Positions 47,601 to 60,300 of a stretch of DNA of 64,000 nucleotides are shown one piece after another. How positions within the stretch are numbered: the stretch's first letter is position 1; each line of letters opens with the position of its first letter. This DNA comes from Formicarius rufipectus (taxonomy: Eukaryota; Chordata; Aves; Passeriformes; Formicariidae), in assembly GCA_013399695.1 (NCBI GenBank), contig VXAU01002073.1:108328-172327 (forward strand), in the 5' to 3' direction. The position numbers were made by a program, and so were the translations under genes. The notes beneath the pieces were generated by a model. The model made no database searches, was not told the origin of the DNA, and was given only the letters and a program-made list of their open reading frames with translations.

Positions 47601-50600
47601 AAGCATATGAGTATATGAACTGAAAACAGCAGTTTGGAGCTTGCAGAAATTCCTGAAGGAAATTGTACAACCTCTTTTACACTAAAAGGCACCCAAAAAA
47701 TCTCTCCTGAAACTGAAATTAACAAATCTATGAAACTCAAGGGTTGTATCTGCATCAGCACTTTGGTTCAGAGTATTGCAGTTTTGAACTGAGTCACCTG
47801 AACATATCCCCCCCTTACAATGCATTAGCTGAGTTCACAGGCAGTTTTAATGTATGCAAACTACATTCCTTTGGGAGGAAATGGAAGCGAAAACTCCATA
47901 GCAGGCATGCACCAAATACAATCTAGAAAGTAATGAGTTCGTAAGGGTTCCAATCAGAGGTCAGTGCTTCAAATGACTTCAAACTCCTCTGGGATGAAGA
48001 CATTAAATCAGGGAATCAGACTAAATAGAGCTAAAAGTAAACCTCCAAAGCAGTGTACAGTATGTTGGCAGAGGCCTCAGCATCAGCTACTTCTATCTGC
48101 TGATGTTGTTCTCCTCTGCAGACTTGTTGATGTGGCCATAGCCACTACTAAAAAAGTTAAGCTGCCTGCCTCCAAATAACTGCATCAAAAGAAAGGGAAA
48201 TTACAGGACTACTAATAACCTAAGGGTGATTTTGCTATGGTCATAGCAAAACTCCAATTTATTTACCAGAGTTTCAAAATTCAGTCTTACGGAATCCTGG
48301 GATATTAATTACTCTGCAAAGTGGGAATGAGAATTACAGTTCTCTATCTTTCCAAAACTCTCACACCAGTTACTGAGAGTCTGGGGTTTATTTTGTGTGT
48401 TTCTTTCTGTTTTGTGTATTCTGAAACTCCTCTAACAAAACAAACAGTGAAAGCAAAACAATATAACATTTCTCAGTCCTACAGGAGAAAAATATACAAA
48501 TAAACAAAACAGCAATTATGAATTTGGTGCTACACTGTTTATGATCATAATAATAATTGATTTGAAGTTCCATGATAAAAAGAAGTGCTTAAGCCAGAAT
48601 GTGGGCTAAGATTTTGCCCTTATGTCCTATTCATTTTATTTTGTGTATATAGGGAGTATTTCAAATTAATACCAAAACATATAAACACATTGTAATATAT
48701 AAATGCATTACAGCATACTAAAAATACTGTGATATAGTAGAAAAGTAAGGAGGGAAAGGGGGAGAAGGTGTGTCAAAGTTGTTTCTTAAGAGCAATAAGC
48801 AGTCCTTGTAAAATTATTCCAAATAATACTATTGCAATAGGTTAAAAGGTATCACAATCAACCCACAGTCACTTTATATATCTTATAAACCTATAGTATA
48901 TGCTTCTCTGACCTTATCTTGTCCAGAGACCAATAACAATGCCATCAGTGACTCTAGAGTTACTTCTAGGAAAGGATTGCTGGTTTCTCCATATTGAACA
49001 GAAATCTGCATCAGAAAATATATTTCCCCCACCTTCAGAATCAACTCCCTTTCAATTATGTCTTGAATGAGCAAAGATGATATAAAAAAAAAATAAATTC
49101 CTGATCTTGATTTTTTAAGGTAGCTGAGGTTAGACTTAGTGACAAAAAAAGAAAGTAACCTCACATCCATCCAATGCCTCCAGCTAACATGGTCCACAGC
49201 CTGGGGATAATGAAGTAATTTTTGTCAATAGTCTTTCTAACAGTTATTACTGCAGATTTTATAAAAACTGAATCTTCTTTATCTCAAAAGCTGATGAGAG
49301 ACTGACACAACTCAGAAACTAGAATGAGGTTTTAGTTTCCCGAACCTTGTTTAATCTCTGTGCAATCTTTTCTAATTGTACCATTTTCTATAAGCATTAA
49401 AAATAAATAAATAAATATATAGATAAATCCCCAAAACAATTCTTTTTAGATTGTTTTGAAAATATGACTACAGTTTTTCACAGTTCTCTGGTTAGATTAG
49501 AGCTGCACTTAAGCAACATAAGTAATCTCTGTTTCAGTAAAAAGTTTAAGCTTCTACATAGTCTCTGAGGCAGTTCACACTAGAGTTACTGAATGACTTT
49601 GCATGCTTAAAGTAAAATATGCTGATGGTACTTTTCTGAATCAAGACCTGAATGCTTCTTTTAGGTATTCAGTAGGGTGGTGGCAGAGAAATAAGCGATA
49701 ATATCTTATTTCCTGATGTAAGCATCAGAAGAGGGAAGATGATGTGCAACTGAGAATGCAGAAACATTAAATCATCAATAAATCAATATAAACATCAGTG
49801 ATTTGTCATAATAATAATAATGGGAACTGTCTTACAGACACATTAGAAGTTTATTTTTTCTGCTCTGGTGACTTAAAATTGCTTTTCATTTCTTTCATTT
49901 TCCCCCTTCCTTCTACTGATCCTACAACATGGATATGCAAATCTTCACAGTACTTCCACTATGGTTTTTTTTCTAAAGAGATGAGTTAATGTAAAACACC
50001 CCTGCTTTGAGTAAGTAAATTAGACTCAGTTTGTTAAAAAAATAAGATCAATATGCAAAACCCTTCTGAACATGCTAAAATTTGTAGGTCACTGCTTTAC
50101 CACCCATGTGTCTTTCCAAGACAGCTTGTATAACTATCAGCAGTTCCCATGGGCTGGTTGAACCACTGTGAACTGTGTGTCAACACTAAGGATAGTGATC
50201 TTCACTGTCTTAAAGTTTCGTGTAGTCATCATTATCTTCAATGAGAAATTCATAATTCAAAAATTCTTCCCCCCGCAGTTCAGTCATTTTAGACTGACTA
50301 GAACAATTTTCAGATCTAAAAGAGACTGAGCACTAATGTTCATACATGTTATACATGTTATAATGTTATACAACTAAGCAGAGTTCGGTAGTATTTTAAA
50401 AAAATATCTATTTATTTTTAAAAATTCATTTTAAAAATATTTGCATTAAGAAAAGTTTAAATACTCTTTACCCAGTGAAATAATTTCATTTGACTTGAAA
50501 ATTTTGTTTTACCTACTTGAAATCCATTCTAAAAATTTCTTTAAGCTAACCTATTTTTTCGTGATTTTTCATTTTTGTAAACAAACTGTTATTTGTTCAC

Positions 50601-52496
50601 ACAACTGCAATGTCCTTTATACACTTTCCATAACAGCTATCCTTTGAATGCATGTTCTAGATATAAGAAGGCTGATATCTCCACGAAGTTCATCAGCATT
50701 AAATTTGTTAATCAATGTATAGATGAAGATGGTAAGAATCATGGATATATAGAGTTCCAAAAATATAATGCATGTAGACACATAGACAGGACTAAATGTA
50801 ACTTGATTAAATAATTCCTTAGTACTTTTATACTCTGTAATCCTATAGTATTCTACATTCTAAGTACAGATATGCCCAAAATCCACAAAATGCAGGTCCA
50901 GGTCTTACTGAATCAGAACTCATTCATCACACTGTAAATAGAAATCAAAAAAGACAGCTTGTGTAAAATACTTCAGGTCTACAGGTTCATCCCACTCTAA
51001 AATGAATAAGCCAGCGATCTAATAGGCTCTTATTCACTTTCCGCTTCTTTTTAGTGGGTTTTTAATACCTAATATTGAAGAAAAAGCTGTCCCAACCACC
51101 TTCTTGCCACCTGCAGTTCAGTGATTATATTGATATGAGATTATTGCCTATTGTTTATCACAAGTAACTATTTGTTCATTCTCTGCTCAGATCATGGTTT
51201 GAGTTCATAACACTGTAATATCTTCTTCTCATTCACTCCTTTTTTAAGTGGCAATATAAAACTGCAATTGCTTTTCCTCAGAAAATCAAATTAGACCATA
51301 CTATACTTGCAATTCAACACAAGCCAAGGAAAATGAACAAAGTCTCCAAGCTTTCCTCTTCCAATTACAGGAGTTCAGAGCCCTGGATCGCTGCTTGCTG
51401 TGGTGTCTGAGAAGCCCCACAATAAAAGGGACAATGCTAGAGCTGCCAGATAGACCTAATAGCCATCCTAACCACCAACCATTTGAAGCCTAATAACTCC
51501 TAAGAAATGCCATCATCTATGAAACTAACATGTCCTCAGTCTGGGCACATTCCCTTTTGTTCTTGTTTATATTAGAATTCCCAGAGAGACTTATCTAAAC
51601 TGTTAGCATAAAATATGAGATTATAACAAAAATACTTCATATAAATGAGAATAATTTCTTACATTGACTACTGAAGTTTGTTTCTTTTTAGGGTTTGTTT
51701 CCTTTTCTTTTTTTTCCTTGCACCTCTTTGTAGCAGAATTCCCTCCTGATACACAGGCTTATGAAAATTTATTCCTTTATATTTTGTCATAGCAGAATAG
51801 GAGTATTAAATTTTTTACATAAATCGTTATCCACAACCCTCTCCATACACTGAATACAAAGAAAGCATTTCTATTGATGATTCAGTACAGCATGAATGGC
51901 TTTGTACAAAATCTTTTATGTAACACTAAAGATTTATATTTTTTTATGTGATAATTTTTTACATAAGCTCAATATTTTGAATTCAGCTGAAGAATCACTT
52001 TGCTATTTATTCAATAGTTTTCTATTTCCTTTAAGGAACAAAAGCTTTCTCCTGTTTGCATAATTTACTAGCAATAAATTGATCTGCTGCTGAGGACGGT
52101 ATAATTCACAAAGTCCAATGGTGAAAATATTTACTTTGTGTCCTGAAGACAGCAGTACACTCTCAACAACAACAACAAAAACAATAAAAAAATGCTTTCT
52201 TTAATATAGTTTTTTACTCCCAGTATAAAATCAGTACTCATTTAACATATGTTGATATCAGTTTATAGCATTTTAATTATATTTACTACCACTACATCCA
52301 AATTAATTCTGTAATCTTCACTGAAAAAAAAAGAATTTAAAAAATGAAGCCTTTATGTCTTATGCTGGGAAGACCTGGCTTATCACGATTTCAGTGCAAA
52401 TCAGTGGGAATTAAGACTGCTTATCTCACTGCTCTGTTGCAAATGTAACTCAAAGTAAGCGAGGAAGAGCATTATCATGGTCTGAAAAGCATCAAG
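47601..52496. other. Long AT-rich non-coding sequence
   Basis: No gene, RNA or recognised repeat was found. A/T-rich simple stretches occur near 49401-49425 and 50395-50440. The sequence at 51361-51480 has slightly higher GC and an AATAAA but no LTR borders. Confidence 0.55.
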
Positions 52497-52513
52497 ACAC
52501 ACACACACACACA
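52497..52513. repeat. (AC)n microsatellite
   Basis: A short perfect AC dinucleotide array. Confidence 0.95.
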
Positions 52514-53383
52514 AATTTTTCCACACCTGCGCTTTCAAGGTATTTGAGTTTTGCAAAATTGCAATAATAGGTATCATAATAGATTTCTACAGGGTTTTTT
52601 ATAGCTTGGTGAGGATAGAAGTAATGAAAACATTTTTGTAACATTTTAGCCTTACTATGTTACCACTCTTTATAGTTTTACACTTCTGTAATAGAAGGAA
52701 AGACAGAAGAATAAAAGAATAAAGCTATTATAGCTTAGATATTTCGTCAAGTTTGTTTCTGGATGTTTGTCAAAGAAATGTTTCCAGCAGAATGTACATC
52801 CCATTCCTCCAAATTTTTTATGTAAGTTTTTCTTCCATAATTTCACCATGAAATTTTGACTGGAACCAGTAAAAGCCCTAAACAGTCATTAGCCTGAAGC
52901 TTAGGGAACTAACTTGGACCATAGAGCAGCTCTTCTGAACAAAGAGTGCTGCATTAACAGAATTGCTGTTATTTTCTGAAAAGTTCAGATTCAGTCACAA
53001 TGTTCACAGCTTGTTTATTCTCTTCTATAAAGACATTCTGCTGCATGGAACTTGTGAAAAAGCAGTTAAATACACCAGCATATTGGTGTATTTAAAGCAA
53101 TAGACACTATCACTGGAGCTGCAATCTAGATAATATATGTTTTGTTTTACCACACTAAATATAAATGAGTAGATACATAAATACACATATGGATAAGTCA
53201 GTGAAGTGGATTGCCCCATGGTAAGAAAAGGGCCTGGCAACAAAGTCTCTGGGGCATGATTTGATGGACTGTGAGACTTCTTTGGCCACTGAAGCCCTGT
53301 GCCAAGTCTAGCATAACTCGGCTCTTCAAAAACATGACATGGGTACCCTATGCCAAGGAAGATCCTTTTAAAATGGCATTGAA
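52514..53383. other. AT-rich non-coding sequence
   Basis: No gene or repeat family was recognised. Short reading frames only. Confidence 0.5.
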
Positions 53384-53464
53384 AAAAAAAAAATGAAAGA
53401 GATATGAGGCTGCTAATTAAAAAAAAAAAAATTCGGTTTTTTAAAAAAAAAAAAAAAAAAAAAA
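53384..53464. repeat. Cluster of A homopolymers
   Basis: Three A runs (12 to 21 bases) lie within 80 bases, separated by 'tgaaagagatatgaggctgc' and a T-rich block. Lysine-rich frames through it are artefacts. Confidence 0.9.
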
Positions 53465-56400
53465 GCTCTATGTCCCAGACACTGGTTCAGAACTCAGTGG
53501 CATGCCTAAAGGTAAAACGTAAAAGGAATAAAATTAGAATTAAATTGGATAATAACATCTTTATCGGATCGTGGCCTAAACCACTGAATCAGATCCAGCC
53601 TCTAAACATTATTCATTTTCCGACAAAGCAAAATCAGAAAACAATAAAAAAATAGGAGAGAAACAGGAAGGCAGGAAGGAAGAATATCATTTGTTTTGTC
53701 AAATCCTTAAGACACACATGAATGTATATTAACTACATGCTGCTGAGTACCCAAGTACTTATGTTTGCATTCGTATGTATTTGTTCATATTACATTAAAT
53801 GTTAGAGCTTTTTCTGAGGCTGCTTTACTGCTCTATTCTTTATTAAATTCATGTTTATTGTGCACATCTACTCTATTGAGGTCTACTATATATAGGTTTT
53901 TTTGGTTTTCTTTGTATACTGACATTTTCTCTATTTTTTTTCAGGGAAATTCCACTATAATATACTAAAATCTAAGACTGAGACCTTCAATTTCTTCTGA
54001 GACCCTAAAATTTCATATTTTATATATAATAAAGACTTCCATTTTCTCATTAAACCTTGTCTAATTTATTGTACACTCAGATTACCCAAATGGGCATTTG
54101 GCAACCTGTAGCTGTCATCATATCTCTTTCTTTCTTTGGTAGTTCTGTCTTCCAACATGCCTTACTTTATAGTTTACATCTGGGGACAGATGACATCTGA
54201 TACTGAAAGGAGTAAAACTGATCTGTTAAGGTCAAAAATGAGCTGAAACCATGTACAATTTGCAGCTATGAATAAATATGTGGTAAACTCATCCAAGATG
54301 GCACAGATCAATAAATCATATTTGAGAACCACCATCTAACTGGCTTCAACAAATGACTGCAGAGTCACACAACTGAAATCCTTAAAACACACATTACGTA
54401 GGTTCTACAGATATAATAAGCTTCAATCGCTTCTAAAACAAGTGTTAAGTTATAGTTCTCTGCACTGATCACAGTCCTTTGAGGGCAACTATTTTAATTT
54501 TCTTGGTTTTGGTCTTTGCATTTCACCCTTAAAAAATTGTTTAAAGTCTCAAATGAATTGTTTTAATCTCTGAGTCCTCCCTTTATTACTCTTTACCTGG
54601 CAGCTGTCTTCAGCTAGATATGTTCCTGGATTTTGGTCATAACATCATTGTCTACTGGTTCTCCTCCCTCTTCTCAGGTTACCTTTTATGTAATGGATAC
54701 TTTCCATTTCTCTCACCAGTTCTCTCAAAAAACCTCTTATGATTTTTACCCATGCTCAGAAACAAACATACTGAAGAAAGGAGTACCTATGGAAAGAAAC
54801 TATGTAGAATGTCTTATATAATGAGGTGAAATTCATTCAGATTATGCTCTAGATAATATGAAGAGGGTAAACTGGTTTTTATGAGATACTGTTTTTTTAA
54901 AAAACACCAAAGTGAAAAAATCATAATACACATATCGTCTCTTCACAGTGTTCAACCATGAAAGACATTTTAGCAACCAATAACAAGATTTTATGTATCT
55001 GTTATACATACCTCTCTATGCTCCAATCCACTTGAAACTTAAATTAGTCTGGGACTATTAGGCCTCATGTTCACCAGTTTAATTAGACAATAACTACATA
55101 TTTATTTCTAATGTTATTTCTTTAACCATTTTCATTTAGATTAGAATTTCCACTCATTTTGAAATACTCTGGAGAAAGCAGCAAAGTTTTACCATCATTT
55201 AAGGATTTAAACAAGCAGCATACTAGATTATACTATGAGTGGGATGGTTTTAAGAAAGTGCATTCTCATTTCTTCAAAGAGAAACAGATAATGTCTAAGT
55301 CTGCTTCATAGACTACCAAAATTAGTTAGATAAACAAACCCCAGTGCATAAAGAATAGCACTGTCTTTCTTCTACCTTGCAGTACTTTCTTCTCTGTAAA
55401 GAGAATAGGTGAATTTCAGGGAAGAGTGGTAAACATAACTTCATAAAGCAAGTGATGAAATGGTATGATATAATTTTTCTTTCTTATTACGAATAATGGA
55501 GATTCTAAAGCACTTAGATGCATAAAACCAAATAATTTTTTTAAGAAATAAATAATAGCAATTGAAAACGACCATGTGTGATCTGATCGCAATGTTCAAG
55601 AAAACACTCGGTATGGGGAATTTCTTCATTTATCTGGGGCACAGATATTCCTGGACTTTCTGGACCACATAGGATGGGGCAATCATTGGGTGACAGAGCT
55701 TAAACTGACATTTTCAAGTAATTTTAGGATGAAAGCTAAGCTTTTTGTAGTTCATTACCACTTCCTCCTACCCATGCACAATAACGCAAATAACGCAAGG
55801 TAAATCATGAGCTATTATATTAAAATCAATAATGCCATATAGCTGTAATAAGGGTATAAGTGTAATCAGTATCAAGACCACATTACCTAAAATCATGAAC
55901 ATACTTCTTGTCCAATTCCTTTGTCTCTGCTTTTTCCCCTCACTTTCAAATTCCAGTTGCTCCCTGAAAACTGTTGTGCATATTTATATCCTTAATAAAA
56001 AGAAAATATATCCATTTCAGATGAAGAATTATTTGTAGAAATAGAACAATAATTCTCACTTAGTATATGAGCAACAGAAATAGTTCAGTCTTTTATTTGA
56101 TTCATGTCAAATGAAGCCAATAGAATTATCAGAGCAAGGAGGGAAAGATTTTACTGATAACATGGTTCATTGGAAACTTAAAAAGAGAACGTGGTCCCTC
56201 AAACTGAGGGAAAAATCTTAAGTTTTGACAGTCTTGAAATTTGAAAAATCTTGATTAATAATTGACTTAATTGACTAAAAAACATATTACCTGACATTAA
56301 GAGAAATGGTCATATAAAGTTGTAATAATTAACCTTTGCAATGAATTTTGTGCTAGGACTTTTACAGTCATGTGTATCTTTTTACAGCACAAAATAATTA

Positions 56401-56912
56401 CATCCTTGTATCCTAAGTTATCATTAATGTTCCCAGCTAATAGTCCCCATCTACACTGGCTAAAGAATCTGATTCAGAGAGATACAATTCCATTACGGTG
56501 ACTTAGTGGTTTGGATTCTCCTCCAGCTGGTTAGCACAAATGCATAAAGCTAAATAACAGTCCTACAGGATTTGTAGTTGGTGAATCACTCTTACTTTAT
56601 GTAGATATTTACAACTACATTAATAACTGAATATCACATAAGCTTTAAAGTATTTATTTTCACAACAGCCCTAAAACTGAAAAACTGCATATTTTTTTTT
56701 ACTCTGCTTTGCTTTTGGGACATGATGATAAATACTGAAAACTAGATCCACAAAAGGCCTCTATTGCTCGACAAAACTCACAGCCTGAAGTTAGACTCGT
56801 CCCCTCTAGAAGAACTTACAGGTTTCACAAATGCCAGGGAGCTGGCAGGAAACCACTTGCGCTAGCTGAGTAAGAAATACCTGCAAGTGTTTGATCTTTG
56901 CTTGAACATTGT
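53465..56912. other. AT-rich non-coding sequence
   Basis: No gene was found. Composition stays AT-rich until about 56900, where it changes abruptly into the GC-rich island. Confidence 0.55.
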
Positions 56913-57345
56913 TGTCGGCTGGACTTGGCGAACGAAGATCCTGGGATAAGCCTGCGCAATGGATTTTTTAAGTGAGGCACAGGGTGCGCAGAACTGGCCC
57001 CACTCCCTTTATTCCTGAGGCTCATCTTGCCACGGCCGAGCAGCTCGGACGGCGACAGCGAGTTCCTCCAGGATTCGAACCGGCGTCCTCAGAGGAGGAG
57101 CCGGCTCCACAGGCGGGGGCCTACGCCACTCGGCCAACGCCCGCCGCCTCTCAAGTGTAACAGCAAAGCAATAATGTCAGGCTGTTGAGCAATCCTGGGA
57201 GCCCACGTGGGTCAGAGCACCAGGGGAAGACCTCGCCTTGTCCTCTCTGCCACCGAATGACACAAACGTGGCACTGCAGCCACGCCTGTAACACGAGCTG
57301 GGGCAGGCCCCAAAAGGTGGCAGGGCTTGAACATAGCACTTCACA
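56913..57345 (-). other. GC- and CpG-rich island containing a tRNA-derived unit
   Basis: This is the only clearly GC- and CpG-rich stretch in the window, with many CG dinucleotides between 56913 and 57150. On the minus strand it has a tRNA-like head (57143 to 57061), then a body with CGG-rich words. An AATAAA follows (complement at 57008-57013), then 'gggagtggggccagttctgc'. It ends near 56913, beside ccgaca. The core 56913-57162 opens TGT and closes ACA on either strand. The adjoining 57163-57345 is also GC-rich but of different character. A young SINE, an LTR-like unit or a CpG island are all possible. No poly(A) tail or target-site duplication was found. Confidence 0.5.
57061..57143 (-). 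pseudogene. tRNA-like sequence (type II, Ser/Leu-like) with pol III A and B boxes
   Basis: On the minus strand TGGCCGAGTGG (57136-57126) is a perfect A box and D-arm start, and GGTTCGAATCC (57081-57071) is a perfect B box and T loop. Between them is an anticodon-like stem-loop with four of five pairs. A long variable arm with inverted TCCTC and GAGGA (57086-57096) follows, as in serine and leucine tRNAs. The total of about 83 nt fits a type II tRNA. However, the acceptor strands (cgggcgt and aggaact) do not pair, and the T stem has only three of five pairs. So it is tRNA-derived, not a working tRNA. The anticodon cannot be assigned safely. Confidence 0.6.
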
Positions 57346-60300
57346 GAAATGCAGATAGTTGCCTCATGAACCAGGCAAGAGAGCACTTATCGAGAAGATC
57401 ATGCCAAGTGCTACCTTCCTGCTTGATGGGAAACAGCATTTAATCTCAGCATTTTTATCCTATAAGAGTACCACAGCACCAAATTTATCAGTCATTTCTC
57501 TGAAAAAAATTCCCACTGAACTCATTTCACATGTATAAATAAGTCATATTTTTTACCCAAATTAATCTCTTAAATCTGAAGCTCTGCAACCATTCTTGTG
57601 GCTTTTAGTCCATGTACTCCAGTAAATGCTCATTAATATAATGTAAAACATTTGCAACCAAACAGGGTGGGGCAATATCTTTACCATCTGGGACCAGATC
57701 AAAATAGAAAATGTTTAAATTAGGTCAATGGAAAGCTCCCTAACAAGCTGGATTTTGACTCCCAAAGCTGATGAGAGGCCTGAAATTATGCAAGACATCT
57801 TTTAGACTGACTTTTCTAGTAACATGTAGTTCTGGGAAAAATGCTTTCATTTCAGTGTAAGGCAGGAGTTAAAGCAGGTCAGTGACACCAGATTATTCAG
57901 CCACCTGACCATCTAGAAGATCAGATTAATGAAAACATGGAGTACATTTCTCAAGAGTACAGTTCTCTATGTCAGATACAGCTGCATTCCTCCTGCAGGG
58001 CGATTCAGCTCAGGCAGAGCAGAGAACAAGCATGGCTTTTCTCTAGAATGTCAGACAGTTCATTAGGAATGAGCTCAAATATCCCTGCACAACAAGATCA
58101 TGCACTTTTTCTCCTGTACTTATCCTCTGGAAAAGACAGTGAGTTACAGTCCACAGTCAACCTGCCATGGATATATTTAACTCAAACTTTTAAGAATCAT
58201 GTTCTCCAAAAGAAAACAAAAAGAAACCATAATTCATTATGAGGCACTTAAGGGGAGAATGAAGCGCAGTGATTTGTTATCACAGAAGCCCTCCTCATCC
58301 TTTAGTCTTCATATCACTGTGATTATTTCAGGTCATTTTATCCAAAACACTTCAAAAAATCTTTTGTATTCTAACCAAAAAATTTACTTATCACTTGTGC
58401 TTTAAATGGAAATAGTAAATACAAAAATGCAATACTGGCAGTTAAACTTAGCCCCATTACATCTTTCTTTGTTATCACACAAACCAATAAGCACCTTTGC
58501 CTCTTTTAATCAAAACTGCAGGTGGCACTAGAAACTCTCATTGTTCTAAGATGCTCAATGACAATGATTCAGCCTACAAAATTATAATTGGAAAGGAGGA
58601 TGCTCACTTTAATAAGTCTGCATCATTGAAAAATTCAAAATTAGTTGATTCTCTTCTAAATCAGGCAGCCAGCTTAAAAGAAAAAATTCAGCCTCTGAGA
58701 CAACAGGAAACAATGAAAGTGTCCTTTTCTTCTCTAATGAAGCAGCTGCTGAACAGTTTTTGTGCATAAAATTTTTAACAAGCTTATAAATGTGCCTAGA
58801 AAGACTTGGCATCTGCCAGTGTATGTTCACAGTTTTGGAAATGAAGGTACATAAAGAAAGTATTAAAATAATTAAACAATCTGTTAAAGAACATATTTCT
58901 GTTTTTGACACTGAACCTGTAATGCACTGTTTCACTTGACTACCATCATTACCGAAACACTTTTTTTCTCACCATTCCTCAGTGGAAAAATCTAACGGAA
59001 ATGTGAAGTAGTATCATTTCATTGATAAAATGAAAAGACACTAATCAAAGAATTCAATGATTATATCACACAGAATAAATAAACCCCACAGCCACTTCAA
59101 ATCCTTACTTCACCAGCAGAACCGGTGTTAAGAGCTCTGTTTAGTCTTAGCAGCAAGAGAGAAGTTGCATGCACATAATTACTGATTTATTAAGGCTTTG
59201 TTAAAAGCTTCTCCAAGAGAGCACAAACACTAAATTCACTGGTTGATCCATAAAACTCTCACATTTCCTCATTCTGAACTTTAAGTGAAGGGGAATACCT
59301 AAGTTACCACAAGCACATAGCAAAAACCTTGTACACAAACCCTTTGCCTTGGTCCTTTCTGTAGGTGTATCATTCAAAACCATATAACTCTGAAAAGTAG
59401 TTGAATGAAGAAAGATTAGTGACAAGTTCCTCTATCAGTTAAAATTTATGGAAAATATTTTGATTTCAAAGGGTTCCAGATTTCATCTCAGCACTCTGAA
59501 TGCAAATAATTTTGTAGGAAGAAAAAAAGAAAGTTTTTATCTTTAGAATATTGCAAAATGATGATGCTTTCTGAACAAGCTCACCTGTTATCTTTATCTT
59601 GCCAAAGGAAAAAGTACCAGTTGCAAGAGCAGCCTGAAGAATTCATGACTTACTGTGGTACTTTGAGAGGACAGTTTATTGGTCTGAAAAAGAATGAGTA
59701 GTACAAAAAGCACTCATTACATTTTTAGATCCCCAGTTCAAAATATTCAGCAGTTATTCCCCTCCAATAAGCAAAAACCAATCTAGAACACAACAGGTAC
59801 ATCCTTTTGTGTAAATTTGCCAGTGCCAGCGACACGTCAGAGATGATTAGTGAAGAAGAGATGCCAGCCACCTCGTCTGATTATCAGAGGTCAGACAAAG
59901 GAGAGTGCGACAAAAGCTGAAAAGCATCAACCCTACGAAATGATGATGTGGTTTATCTGGCATACCTACTATTCCCATCACTTGTCAGTGCTCCTTTTAT
60001 TGGCATTACCTGCTGTGAGAAGTCTCTCTACAACTGGCAGCTTGATTTTGGTCAGAGGAAAATAATCATAATCTGGTAGGAGTGAATCAGACTGCCAACT
60101 CCTGCCTTTCAAGTAATGAATTGAGTGCAGTGCAAAAAGGCAGATAATATTCAGCTCACACCTTTCTCAGATGTAACAAACACTCCATTTTGCCATAAAC
60201 CATGTGGGTTCAGCCTGCTGCATTAAAAGCATGCATGTTTTGCCCTTCTTTGTGAAAAAAACAAAGTCTGCAAAACAGATAAGAAAAACAGATATCATCC

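Noticed and set aside
57061..57143. Functional tRNA gene on the minus strand
   Set aside because: The acceptor stem does not pair and the T stem is poor. Only the promoter boxes and overall layout are tRNA-like.
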